From Candidatus Thorarchaeota archaeon (GTDB lineage: Archaea > Asgardarchaeota > Thorarchaeia > Thorarchaeales > Thorarchaeaceae): a stretch of DNA of 7,908 nucleotides. The DNA is taken from positions 1-7,908 of the forward strand of contig JAEORN010000107.1 of the NCBI GenBank assembly GCA_016840825.1, read 5' to 3'. A model generated the notes under the pieces. It was not told the origin of the DNA and did not search any database. It was given only the letters and a program-made list of their open reading frames with translations. This document shows positions 1-6,255 of the stretch, piece after piece. Position 1 is the stretch's first letter, and each line of letters opens with the position of its first letter. Position numbers and translations under genes: made by a program.

Positions 1-871
1 TCGCAGCTGGGCCTATTCCTTCAATAAATAGGAGGCTTTCATAATCTGAAGGTTGTGTTTCGTACGCTTTTCGAACAGCATTCCAATCCATTCTTCTTGG
101 AACGACTTTGTATGCGGGTAAAGTTGTGACTTTGTCTTTTCCTTCTAACCACGGAATGAGAGTGCTCTCTCCATATGATTTGATATCTTCTAGCATTCGG
201 CGGACTCTGACTGGATCTTCCTTTACGATGTCCAATGAGGTCCTTCGGCATTCATCAGATGTCTTGGCGGTCATATCTAATGCTGCTTGTTTGATCTCTC
301 CTGAGATCATTCCAGAATGTGGTTCGTTGATGTAACTATCTACTGCTTCTGATGTCCAGTGATATCTTCTAGCATCATTGGTTCTACTATCCATCCCTTG
401 TTGCACAACAGTCCAATTCTCATCAGCATCCACGAAGAACACGTGCTGGTACAGACTATACCCATCCTGAATCGCAGCGTTGTCCACCTTTGCTACATTC
501 CTGCTTATTTCCGCGAGACCCGCACCATCCAATCCGAAATCTTCCAGCGCCCTGAGCTGTTCAGGCGTCTTCATCGAGGCGAGTCCCTTCCCTCCTGCTG
601 CAACAAGACTGTGCTGCTCCCAATTCAGAACGGATTTCAACACTCCGCAGGTTACCGTTGTGCTTCCGCTTGAATCCCAATCGTACCCTAAGACATTAGA
701 AAGTGCTTGAAAATAAACTGGGTCCGAAAGTCTGCTAAGAAGTTCTTTCGTTCCAAACTCATCTACAATGAACTCGCAAAGAGCACTGGCCATTGGCATC
801 ATACGCTTGACTAGCCAATGCGGTGCCTTTCCTGGATGGAGTTTGAGATCTGCAACGCCACCTCTCTTCAT
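1..871 (-). CDS. DUF763 domain protein, C-terminus beyond the left edge
   Basis: Uncharacterised conserved protein of archaea and some bacteria; 290 codons are visible from an ATG at 871, open to the edge with no stop. I assign it to DUF763 from family hallmarks: MKRGGVADL at the N-terminus, LGYDWDSSG (61-69), AGGKG followed by KTP (92-103), VDNAAIQDGYSLYQH (129-143), WTVVQQGM (153-160) and ARRYHW (167-172). The visible end, LLFIEGIGPAA (280-290), resembles a helix-hairpin-helix GxGP turn, so nucleic-acid binding is possible but is inference. Family members run to roughly 350-400 residues, so the last part is missing. It lies 64 bp downstream of the DUF3795 gene on the same strand. A GAGGTAGG stretch (888-881) could be its ribosome binding site, and a 6-bp-arm inverted repeat lies just upstream. 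No reaction is known to me for this family; the family call is firm, the role is open. Confidence 0.88.
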   Translation of the reverse strand, partial: MKRGGVADLKLHPGKAPHWLVKRMMPMASALCEFIVDEFGTKELLSRLSDPVYFQALSNVLGYDWDSSGSTTVTCGVLKSVLNWEQHSLVAAGGKGLASMKTPEQLRALEDFGLDGAGLAEISRNVAKVDNAAIQDGYSLYQHVFFVDADENWTVVQQGMDSRTNDARRYHWTSEAVDSYINEPHSGMISGEIKQAALDMTAKTSDECRRTSLDIVKEDPVRVRRMLEDIKSYGESTLIPWLEGKDKVTTLPAYKVVPRRMDWNAVRKAYETQPSDYESLLFIEGIGPAA

Positions 872-891
872 TGTATATGACCTACCTCTAT

Positions 892-905
892 TTACTTACA
901 AGTAA
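892..905. promoter_or_regulatory. Inverted repeat, candidate operator upstream of the DUF763 gene
   Basis: TTACTT-AC-AAGTAA is a perfect inverted repeat with 6-bp arms and a 2-bp centre. It lies 21-34 bp upstream of the DUF763 start codon and abuts an AT-rich stretch (TTATTATTA on the minus strand, about 903-911) that could act as a TATA element. A dimeric repressor site overlapping the TATA region is a common archaeal arrangement. Only the symmetry and position are observed; the regulator and the function are inferred. AT-rich intergenic DNA yields such symmetry by chance fairly often. Confidence 0.3.
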
Positions 906-935
906 TAATAAGCATAACAGCTATCCGAAACTATT

Positions 936-1286
936 CTATCTTAGAGACTCGCGGATGGACTCAAGGGTGCTACGTGCATATTCACCTAGGATATCAAGAC
1001 TCTTCTTTATCTTCTCGCAACCATAGTCATCGCAGTGGGCACAAGTCTGAACTCCTTGACTATTGGCGCAGTCTCGAACCGCACAGCTGGCACAGTGTTT
1101 GAAATGAGTGCCATCTACCGTCTTACATCCATCACAGAATACCTCCGCAGGAGTAACCTTGTAATCAGGTGATGACCATGACTCTGCGGTCTGTTTCCTT
1201 AGTTCGTAATTGTCACTCTGTTTGGCGATATATGCTCCACACTTAGAGCAGTCCAGTCCGCAGTATGCAAGCATATCTTTCTTCAT
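936..1286 (-). CDS. DUF3795 cysteine-rich small protein
   Basis: A 116-residue protein with eleven cysteines at positions 9, 13, 16, 51, 54, 65, 68, 73, 82, 85 and 90. The opening LAYCGLDCSKCGAYIA (6-21) is the signature of DUF3795, a family common in archaea and anaerobic bacteria and usually of about this length. The CxxC pairs (13/16, 51/54, 65/68, 82/85) suggest zinc or an Fe-S cluster, but I cannot tell which, and no biochemical role is known to me. No signal peptide or membrane segment is seen, so it is probably cytoplasmic. The ATG at 1286 is the only sensible start because the family motif begins at residue 6. No Shine-Dalgarno precedes it; an AT-rich element at 1311-1319 would fit a leaderless transcript. 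It lies 62 bp after the AlkD-type gene and 64 bp before the DUF763 gene, same strand. Confidence 0.85.
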   Translation of the reverse strand: MKKDMLAYCGLDCSKCGAYIAKQSDNYELRKQTAESWSSPDYKVTPAEVFCDGCKTVDGTHFKHCASCAVRDCANSQGVQTCAHCDDYGCEKIKKSLDILGEYARSTLESIRESLR

Positions 1287-1310
1287 GTCATACGAACTAA
1301 AGCAACTCTT

Positions 1311-1319
1311 TGATAAAAA
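1311..1319 (-). promoter_or_regulatory. Possible TATA element or U-tract before the DUF3795 gene
   Basis: On the minus strand this reads TTTTTATCA, 25-33 nt upstream of the DUF3795 ATG. That spacing would put the transcription start close to the start codon (leaderless or nearly so), which fits the absence of a Shine-Dalgarno. The same T-run follows the alkylation-repair gene and a short hairpin, so it could instead help terminate the upstream transcript. A very similar TTTTTATC occurs at 2093-2100 on the plus strand in the divergent promoter region. Confidence 0.3.
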
Positions 1320-1327
1320 TGGTTCTC

Positions 1328-1340
1328 ACTCGTACCGAGT
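1328..1340 (-). terminator. Short hairpin after the alkylation-repair gene, possible terminator
   Basis: ACTCG-GTA-CGAGT on the minus strand gives a 5-bp stem with a 3-nt loop. It begins 9 nt after the stop codon of the AlkD-type gene and is followed 8 nt later by TTTTT. Archaeal termination depends mainly on U-runs, so the T-run matters more than the stem. The stem is short, so this is weak evidence for a transcript end between the alkylation-repair and DUF3795 genes. Confidence 0.25.
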
Positions 1341-1348
1341 AATCGTGA

Positions 1349-2023
1349 TTATACTTTCTTACTTCCTTCTCTTAGTACTAGCTTGGTCATGGTTTCCTTG
1401 TTCTCTTTAATGAAATCTGATGCTTTCTTTGGATCTCGTTTACTGAACTCACGAATAACCCAACCAGCGGCTTTTCCAACAAAGAACTCCTCATCAGCGA
1501 TATGAGGTCTCACAGCTCCCAAGATATCTTCGGCATATTCTGTTTTGTAATTCTGTTTTAGTGATAGAAAGAGATATGGTAAAATGCTCGCTCTTCTTCT
1601 CCAGAAATTGTCACTTCTGGACCATTCTACAAATACGTTTACCAAATCTTCCTTTCTAAGTAGTAATGAACCAAGGCAGTTCGAGCCAATAGGATCCATC
1701 AGAGCCCAAGTATCAATATCATTGATCCATGCATCGATGATTTGTAGAGCAACATCAACATCTCCATTTTGTGTGTACTTCTTCATTACATCTACCGCAG
1801 CTCTACGGCTCTCAAAAATTGGTTCGCTCCACAGTCCCTTCATCAATTCAGGCATCTCTTCTTGAGATAGGCCCTTTATGTGGTGTTTGACAATTTGACC
1901 GATTTGAGGAAGCTTGACACCTAAGAATCTCAGATGAGATGTCTTAAGATATCCTGAGATGATTCTAGCTTGGTCATCATCTCCAGCTTTCTTGAGGTCT
2001 GCCAAGATAACATCTTTCTTCAT
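1349..2023 (-). CDS. AlkD-type DNA alkylation repair protein
   Basis: HEAT-repeat DNA glycosylase family (AlkC/AlkD-like) that excises alkylated bases such as N3- and N7-alkylpurines; 224 residues, close to the usual length of about 220-240. The whole protein is helical in character. Four residues that form the AlkD active site in Bacillus are recognisable: Trp106 and Asp110 in DTWALMDPIG, an Arg in FWRRRAS (142-144), and Trp188 in GKAAGWVIREF. Together they argue for an active glycosylase rather than a bare HEAT scaffold. Start choice: the frame can open at GTG 2032, but GGAGTGA (2035-2029) sits 5 nt before the ATG at 2023 and would overlap that GTG, so ATG 2023 is preferred. It is the first gene of a minus-strand run with the DUF3795 and DUF763 genes and is divergent from the thioredoxin-fold gene. 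The substrate is inferred from the family only. Confidence 0.88.
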   Translation of the reverse strand: MKKDVILADLKKAGDDDQARIISGYLKTSHLRFLGVKLPQIGQIVKHHIKGLSQEEMPELMKGLWSEPIFESRRAAVDVMKKYTQNGDVDVALQIIDAWINDIDTWALMDPIGSNCLGSLLLRKEDLVNVFVEWSRSDNFWRRRASILPYLFLSLKQNYKTEYAEDILGAVRPHIADEEFFVGKAAGWVIREFSKRDPKKASDFIKENKETMTKLVLREGSKKV

Positions 2024-2028
2024 GCCAA

Positions 2029-2035
2029 TCACTCC
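2029..2035 (-). promoter_or_regulatory. Ribosome binding site fixing the alkylation-repair gene start
   Basis: GGAGTGA on the minus strand, 5 nt upstream of ATG 2023, is a good archaeal Shine-Dalgarno match. It rules against the in-frame GTG at 2032, which lies inside it. The 5-nt spacing is the same as for the priL site. Confidence 0.6.
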
Positions 2036-2053
2036 AAAATTACCTCTGAGGCC

Positions 2054-2100
2054 ACTTTATCTTTCCCATTTTACTTTGTATTGTTGATAATGTTTTTATC
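2054..2100. promoter_or_regulatory. Divergent promoter region
   Basis: This short AT-rich interval separates the minus-strand alkylation-repair gene from the plus-strand thioredoxin-fold operon and must hold promoters for both. TATA-like TTTATC elements occur on the plus strand at 2056-2061 and within TTTTTATC at 2093-2100. Read on the minus strand, GATAAAAA (2100-2093) could serve the alkylation-repair gene. GATAA and TTATC form a 5-bp-arm inverted repeat at 2086-2100. Which element is used is not decidable by eye; if the 2093-2100 element drives the plus-strand operon, its first gene would have to start later than 2108. Confidence 0.35.
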
Positions 2101-2107
2101 CCAATAG

Positions 2108-2713
2108 ATGAGAATGATATGTGATGTTTTTGCTGGACTGACCAGCGGAAATCTTTCATCACCAGATGTGGTAAGTATGACTGAAATTGCTGAGTGGAAG
2201 GATGCAATAGGATACAAGGAGTTTCTCGAAAATGCTCGAGAGAATGTTGAGCTAATGAAAGCTAGATTCACCGATCTTTCTCTTACAGAAGAAGAGGAAG
2301 GAAAAGTGAAGAGTATTCAGAACGAGATCAAGATACTTGTAATTGGAACTGACCGATGTAATGACTCTGCAGGCGTACTCCCAGTACTCGCACGAATGGT
2401 TTCTTTCTCTAAACATCTGGAGCTACGTGTCCTTGACAGTGATAAGCATGCTAAATTCCATCAGCATTTTCGTGTGAATGGAAAGCGAAAGACGCCTGTT
2501 GTGTTGTTTCTGAGTTCCGAACTCAATGAGCTCTGCAGATGGATAGAGCGTCCCAATGCAGTATACAAGGTCGTTAATGAGAAGAATATCACAATGGATG
2601 ATCGACGTGGGACTCTAAGGAAACTCTATAGCGACCCTGAGATTCTAAGGCAGCTATTTGGTGAGCTAAAGCATCTATTAATCAGGGCAGACCTACTTCT
2701 AGGACGCATCTAA
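2108..2713 (+). CDS. Thioredoxin-fold family protein with CxxS site
   Basis: A 201-residue protein, or 178 residues if the ATG at 2177 is the true start. It resembles the bacterial/archaeal family in which a helical lead-in (EWKDAIGYKEFLENARENVELM, split here at 29-38 and 39-50) precedes a thioredoxin core. The core has strand ILVIGTDRCNDSAGVLP (76-92) and TPVVLFL (129-135), whose Pro130 matches the cis-proline. The usual WCxDC/CxxC centre is replaced by RCNDS: Cys84 remains, the second position is Ser87 and the preceding Trp is Arg. It could be a monothiol thiol-reactive or non-redox protein; the partner is unknown. No signal peptide, so cytoplasmic. Neither start has a good Shine-Dalgarno; the first 23 residues look unconserved, so 2177 is a serious alternative. 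The next gene begins 1 nt after its stop, implying co-transcription with the methyltransferase and priL. Confidence 0.7.
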   Translation: MRMICDVFAGLTSGNLSSPDVVSMTEIAEWKDAIGYKEFLENARENVELMKARFTDLSLTEEEEGKVKSIQNEIKILVIGTDRCNDSAGVLPVLARMVSFSKHLELRVLDSDKHAKFHQHFRVNGKRKTPVVLFLSSELNELCRWIERPNAVYKVVNEKNITMDDRRGTLRKLYSDPEILRQLFGELKHLLIRADLLLGRI

Positions 2714-2714
2714 T

Positions 2715-3368
2715 ATGGAGAATCTCGCAAAGAGCAATTGGACGGATCCTGAGCGGGTTCAAGAGTTCGCTAAGACATATTCTAGCAGATATGGAGATGA
2801 TTTTTGGACATCTCTAAATGATATGTTGCCTGAATTATCACGTCCCATCGTGGCTGATTTTGGTTGTGGCCCCGGACTTTGGCTTGCTGATGCGATAGGA
2901 CGTTTTCAGGCGTCTAAAGCATATGGATTTGATGCGAGTAAAGCGATGCTAGATTACGCTGGAGAGGTCTTGCAGAAAATAGCCACAGGAATACCTCATG
3001 AACTGCATGAAGTGAATTTTGATACTGACCCTATCCCTCTGTCAGAACATGTGCTTGACCTTGCTTTTGGCGGTTATATGCTTCACGAGGTAGCTGATCC
3101 GGATTCGTTTTTGCATTCACTCTCAATGCATATTCGAAGGGATGGCGTGTGTATCATCTTCGATTTTATATCTGGTAACCAGCAAGAATTCATTCATCAG
3201 ATGGTAGCTAGAGGTATGCCAGAGGAAAGAGCTCGAATGAGATATCCACACATGTGCAAGCATTCTGTTGATGATATTGAAAAGAAAATGAAAGACTCGG
3301 GATTCATGAATGTCCGGGCTAAGAAGATAAAAGAAACACGAGCGATTATTGTGGGTATTAAAGCATAG
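2715..3368 (+). CDS. Class I SAM-dependent methyltransferase
   Basis: 217-residue Rossmann-fold methyltransferase. The SAM-binding glycine loop is VADFGCGPG (46-54), the acidic ribose-binding residue is Asp73 in YGFDAS (70-75), motif IV is the LDLAFGGYMLHEV stretch (114-126), and the post-core strand is RDGVCIIFDF (142-151). The sequence most resembles small-molecule-type methyltransferases of the Methyltransf_11/25 group. Nothing visible identifies the acceptor: there is no NPPY-type nucleobase motif and no RNA-binding domain. It starts 1 nt after the stop of the thioredoxin-fold gene, with only a distant AGGA (2700-2703) as a Shine-Dalgarno, so translational coupling is likely. It ends 25 nt before priL. 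Probably cytoplasmic. Substrate unassigned. Confidence 0.85.
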   Translation: MENLAKSNWTDPERVQEFAKTYSSRYGDDFWTSLNDMLPELSRPIVADFGCGPGLWLADAIGRFQASKAYGFDASKAMLDYAGEVLQKIATGIPHELHEVNFDTDPIPLSEHVLDLAFGGYMLHEVADPDSFLHSLSMHIRRDGVCIIFDFISGNQQEFIHQMVARGMPEERARMRYPHMCKHSVDDIEKKMKDSGFMNVRAKKIKETRAIIVGIKA

Positions 3369-3383
3369 AATATGTGATATACT

Positions 3384-3388
3384 GGTGA
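3384..3388 (+). promoter_or_regulatory. Ribosome binding site fixing the priL start
   Basis: GGTGA, 5 nt upstream of ATG 3394, matches the archaeal Shine-Dalgarno core. The frame is open upstream to a TTG at 3349, but that start would overlap the methyltransferase gene and add 15 residues before the conserved N-terminal region. ATG 3394 is therefore preferred. Confidence 0.65.
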
Positions 3389-3393
3389 GTGAG

Positions 3394-4515
3394 ATGGTCA
3401 CGCGGCTCCAAATACTAAGGTATCCTTTTTCAATGGAAGCCAGACAAGCATCTCAAAGAGTGGCAAGAGATATCGCAGCTCTTATTGATAAAGTCGAAGA
3501 ACCTGGTGGGAATTATGTCATTCGAGAAGCGACTAGTCGTGTATTTGCCGCTTTGAACCAAGAGGAAATTACTACTGTAAACACGAATGATGATCGCGAT
3601 TTTCTAATCTACTCTACTGCTCGATTAATTGTTGAGAAGCTAGGTGACAATCGACTCAAGCAGTATCAAGCTGAGGCTGAGTCTAAGAGCGTCAACAAGC
3701 ACCTTGGAAAGGAGACAGATGAATTCGTTCTCGAGCTCAGTAGAAGCAGCTTCAATTGGCCCGTAGACCCTATGGGTGGACGTTTCACAAGGTCAGAACT
3801 TCCTCATCATCTTCGTAGCTTTGACTTCTTCATGCCCTTTGTCACATTCTTGGAGATTGCACCCAGATTTCATGCGGATGAGTGGAAATTGGTCAATCGC
3901 ATAGTAGAAGAAGGCAAGGTCCCTGTAAGAAAATCAGAACTCCACCGCTTGATCTCCGAGAAATTCAAAGTAATCATTCTAAATAGCAGCTTGAATGTTC
4001 CAACACTTCCAAGAAATCTTAGCTTAGCAGTCCAACAGATTGAGTCTGAACTCAAAGTAAAATTGAAGCGGACAGAGCCTATCAAATTCACTGAACAGAC
4101 TGTTACAGCATTCCCACCTTGCATCTCTCAAATGCATGGCGCTGCTCTTGAAGGCAGGAATCTCTCCCATGAGGCTCGCTTTACTCTTGCAGCCTTTCTT
4201 CTCAAGATTGGGATGTCTGAATCTGAGGTTCTGGGGATATTCACCGCTGCCCCAGATTTCGTACGAGGACTGGCTGAATATCAAGTTAAACACATAGCTT
4301 CAAAGTCCGGTGGCGAAGGATACACGCCACCTTCATGCAGAAAGCTTCAAGGAAATAGCCTCTGTCCAGTCTATCTCGGAACTGCAAATGATCCATTATG
4401 CGAGTATGTCGTACACCCTCTAGGCTTCTATCAAACACGAGCTTGGGAGATGTCCAAAGGAATCAAGAATCATTCATGGTATGCCCAAAAAAGGAAGAAA
4501 GTCCAGAACTTCTAG
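3394..4515 (+). CDS. priL: DNA primase large subunit PriL
   Basis: Regulatory, Fe-S-containing subunit of the archaeal/eukaryotic-type primase; with the catalytic PriS subunit it makes primers for replication. It has 373 residues, typical of archaeal PriL. The N-terminal all-helical domain begins at LRYPFSMEAR (8-17), a usual PriL opening. The C-terminal domain has the four cluster cysteines: Cys243 (FPPCI), Cys315 (PPSC), Cys324 (NSLC) and Cys336 (DPLC), with the HPLGFYQ motif following at about 341-347. The helical LSHEARFTLAAFLLKIG stretch after the first Cys is also characteristic. ATG 3394 is chosen for its GGTGA site 5 nt upstream. It is the last gene of the plus-strand operon, 25 nt after the methyltransferase; priS is not in the window. 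The stop codon abuts that of the convergent glycosylase gene. This gene is the best evidence that the host is an archaeon. Confidence 0.95.
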   Translation: MVTRLQILRYPFSMEARQASQRVARDIAALIDKVEEPGGNYVIREATSRVFAALNQEEITTVNTNDDRDFLIYSTARLIVEKLGDNRLKQYQAEAESKSVNKHLGKETDEFVLELSRSSFNWPVDPMGGRFTRSELPHHLRSFDFFMPFVTFLEIAPRFHADEWKLVNRIVEEGKVPVRKSELHRLISEKFKVIILNSSLNVPTLPRNLSLAVQQIESELKVKLKRTEPIKFTEQTVTAFPPCISQMHGAALEGRNLSHEARFTLAAFLLKIGMSESEVLGIFTAAPDFVRGLAEYQVKHIASKSGGEGYTPPSCRKLQGNSLCPVYLGTANDPLCEYVVHPLGFYQTRAWEMSKGIKNHSWYAQKRKKVQNF

Positions 4516-5346
4516 CTATCCTGAATTCCTGGAATAGTGGTAAAGGTACTCCTGTGCGTATCCAGCATAGCGTCCAAAATAATCTCTAGCCGCTTGGGAT
4601 TTCTTCTTGTATGAGTTGCCTGCTGATGTGAAGAGTCCATATCGCTGTTGAATGATTCTTTCAATCCATACATCAATTGGGAATGCCTCAAGATGTCCCA
4701 AGGAGAACAGACTTACACAATCCGCTACTTTATCGCCAACTCCGTGCAATGACTTTAGTTGCTTATGTGCTTCTTCGTAGGATACTTGTTTCAAGCTTTC
4801 TAAGTCAACCAAGCCTTGAACTATCCTATCTGTAGATTCTTTGATGAACTCAGCTCTCCACGCGAGGCCAAGTGTTTTCAGGAAAGGTACATCTATCTCA
4901 CACATCTGCTCTGGAGTCGGCATTCCGAAGTATGTCCTTCCCCTCATCTCATATCTTGGTCCACAGCTCTCTCTAATTCTTTGGACCATCGTTTTAATCG
5001 CTGCGATGTTCTTCCACGTAGCACAGAGAAATGAGATAAGACATGGATAGATAGGGTCTCTAATGATTCTCAACCCCGGTGCGAAGGATATACTCTTCTT
5101 CACAAATGAGTCCTTGCTAATCGCATTCTGAATCTGTTCTAACGGATCGTCTAATCTTAGAAGCTCATTTATTGGTGCATCCCCTGTTGAAGATTGCCAG
5201 CGAAGGATATTCCCCTCTTGCTCGACATATATCACCTGACCTACATCTGCATTGACATATCCATTCCCCTCTGGAATCCAACAAAAGGTTTGACCACATT
5301 CCAGAGTATCCTTTAAGCTGAATCGAGGTGCTTCTAACTCATTCAT
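4516..5346 (-). CDS. ogg: OGG1-type 8-oxoguanine DNA glycosylase/lyase
   Basis: Bifunctional base-excision-repair enzyme of the HhH-GPD superfamily; 276 residues from ATG 5346 (a TTG at 5364 would add six). The N-terminal OGG domain carries LECGQTFCW (15-23), matching the SGQSFRW segment whose glycine carbonyl senses 8-oxoG. The helix-hairpin-helix is LHGVGDKVADC (200-210), with catalytic Lys206 and Cys210 (human Lys249, Cys253), followed by PIDVW with Asp225 (human Asp268). Gln265 and Tyr269 near the C-terminus match human Gln315 and Phe319, which hold the flipped base. Unusual: the cytosine-reading segment is CATWKNIAA instead of SSNNNIAR-like, and the wedge Tyr is Trp163; only Arg164 of the contacts is kept. 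So 8-oxoG excision is likely, but opposite-base specificity is doubtful. It lies 40 bp after the hydrolase gene, probably its operon partner, and is convergent with priL without any gap. Confidence 0.9.
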   Translation of the reverse strand: MNELEAPRFSLKDTLECGQTFCWIPEGNGYVNADVGQVIYVEQEGNILRWQSSTGDAPINELLRLDDPLEQIQNAISKDSFVKKSISFAPGLRIIRDPIYPCLISFLCATWKNIAAIKTMVQRIRESCGPRYEMRGRTYFGMPTPEQMCEIDVPFLKTLGLAWRAEFIKESTDRIVQGLVDLESLKQVSYEEAHKQLKSLHGVGDKVADCVSLFSLGHLEAFPIDVWIERIIQQRYGLFTSAGNSYKKKSQAARDYFGRYAGYAQEYLYHYSRNSG

Positions 5347-5386
5347 CGTTCTGGTATCCAGCAATCAAGCTAACATGAGTATTGTG

Positions 5387-6253
5387 CTAGAGCATGTTCA
5401 CAATTCTTCCTAGGGCGTCCATGTACTTCTGTGTCGTTTCAGTTCTGTCTAATCTCTTTAGGGCTTCAAGTGCATCACTGTAATGCGCTCCTATTCTCTC
5501 ATTGATTCCACACTCTATTAGTGGATCAACCAGTTTTGTGAGTGTGTAGAGGTGAACTCCCAACGCCCTCTCAGTAAGACCCTTGATATCCAATGACCAA
5601 TCCCTGAACTTCTTCAGATAATCGATATTGCTTCTCACTAACCTATCATCATACTGAACGGGATCATGCCCTGGGATAAGAGCTATCCATTCCCTCTCAA
5701 GATATCCATTAAGACTAGCTATGTAGGTTTCAAAGTCCAAGCTGTTGACATAGGGGATATCTGACTCAACATTATCGCCCACGAACAATACCTTGTCCTT
5801 GTGGTCATAGCAAGCTGACGAATCTATGGTATGACCTGGTGAATGGAAGAATTCAATCTCGTCATCCGCGAAGGTAACGCTGGTCTCGAATACCAGATTG
5901 GGTGGAGTGATTATCACCTCCCCATCCATACGGTCTTTGTTTCTCTCTAGATCCGTTTCTCCTTCCGCAAGTACTCTCTCTCTTCCTGTTCTGTGGGCAA
6001 GGATATAGGCGTCGTCATAGTAGCAATTGCCCCAGATATGATCCCAATCTGCGTGGGAGTTGAAGACGACAATTGGCTTTCCTTCAGCACCCTCCTCCTT
6101 CAATATCTTCTCGACTCTATTCATGGATCCAGGTCCAATGAATGTATCACACACATAGACACGATCATCACCCAAGATGAGGTGTGTCGTGGTTCTGAAT
6201 GGCTCCTCATAGATGATAGTGATATTCCTTTGACCTATCTTCTCTGTTTTCAT
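5387..6253 (-). CDS. Metallo-beta-lactamase-fold hydrolase
   Basis: 288-residue MBL-fold protein, probably binding two metal ions. Visible ligands: His67, Asp69, Asp71 and His72 in NSHADWDHIWGN (65-76), His141 in SPGHTIDS, Asp160 in FVGDN and His196 in IPGHD. The usual HxHxDH is HxDxDH here, so the second histidine is an aspartate; this occurs in some MBL subfamilies and may alter metal preference. The N-terminal beta-strand (THLILGDDRVYVCDT) and the helical C-terminal tail after about 205 fit single-domain MBL hydrolases. There is no beta-CASP or tRNase Z hallmark, no signal peptide and no assigned substrate. ATG 6253 lies 2 nt after the stop of the Ig-like gene, so the two genes are very probably co-transcribed and coupled; AGGA directly touches the ATG and is too close to be a normal ribosome binding site. 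The glycosylase gene follows after 40 bp. Confidence 0.9.
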   Translation of the reverse strand: MKTEKIGQRNITIIYEEPFRTTTHLILGDDRVYVCDTFIGPGSMNRVEKILKEEGAEGKPIVVFNSHADWDHIWGNCYYDDAYILAHRTGRERVLAEGETDLERNKDRMDGEVIITPPNLVFETSVTFADDEIEFFHSPGHTIDSSACYDHKDKVLFVGDNVESDIPYVNSLDFETYIASLNGYLEREWIALIPGHDPVQYDDRLVRSNIDYLKKFRDWSLDIKGLTERALGVHLYTLTKLVDPLIECGINERIGAHYSDALEALKRLDRTETTQKYMDALGRIVNML

Positions 6254-6255
6254 TC

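Noticed and set aside
39..673. Several open frames of 70-104 codons on both strands
   Set aside because: They lie inside the DUF763 gene in other frames and have no family signature; the DUF763 frame is continuous across the whole interval.
2715..3368. DNA modification methyltransferase of a restriction system
   Set aside because: No NPPY/DPPY or PCQ catalytic motif and no target recognition domain; no restriction endonuclease gene is adjacent.
3349..3393. Upstream extension of priL to the TTG at 3349
   Set aside because: It would overlap the methyltransferase gene and precede the conserved PriL opening; GGTGA at 3384-3388 fixes the start at 3394.
5347..5364. TTG start at 5364 for the glycosylase
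   Set aside because: It adds only six residues before the ATG, has no better ribosome binding site, and the conserved OGG domain begins after the ATG.
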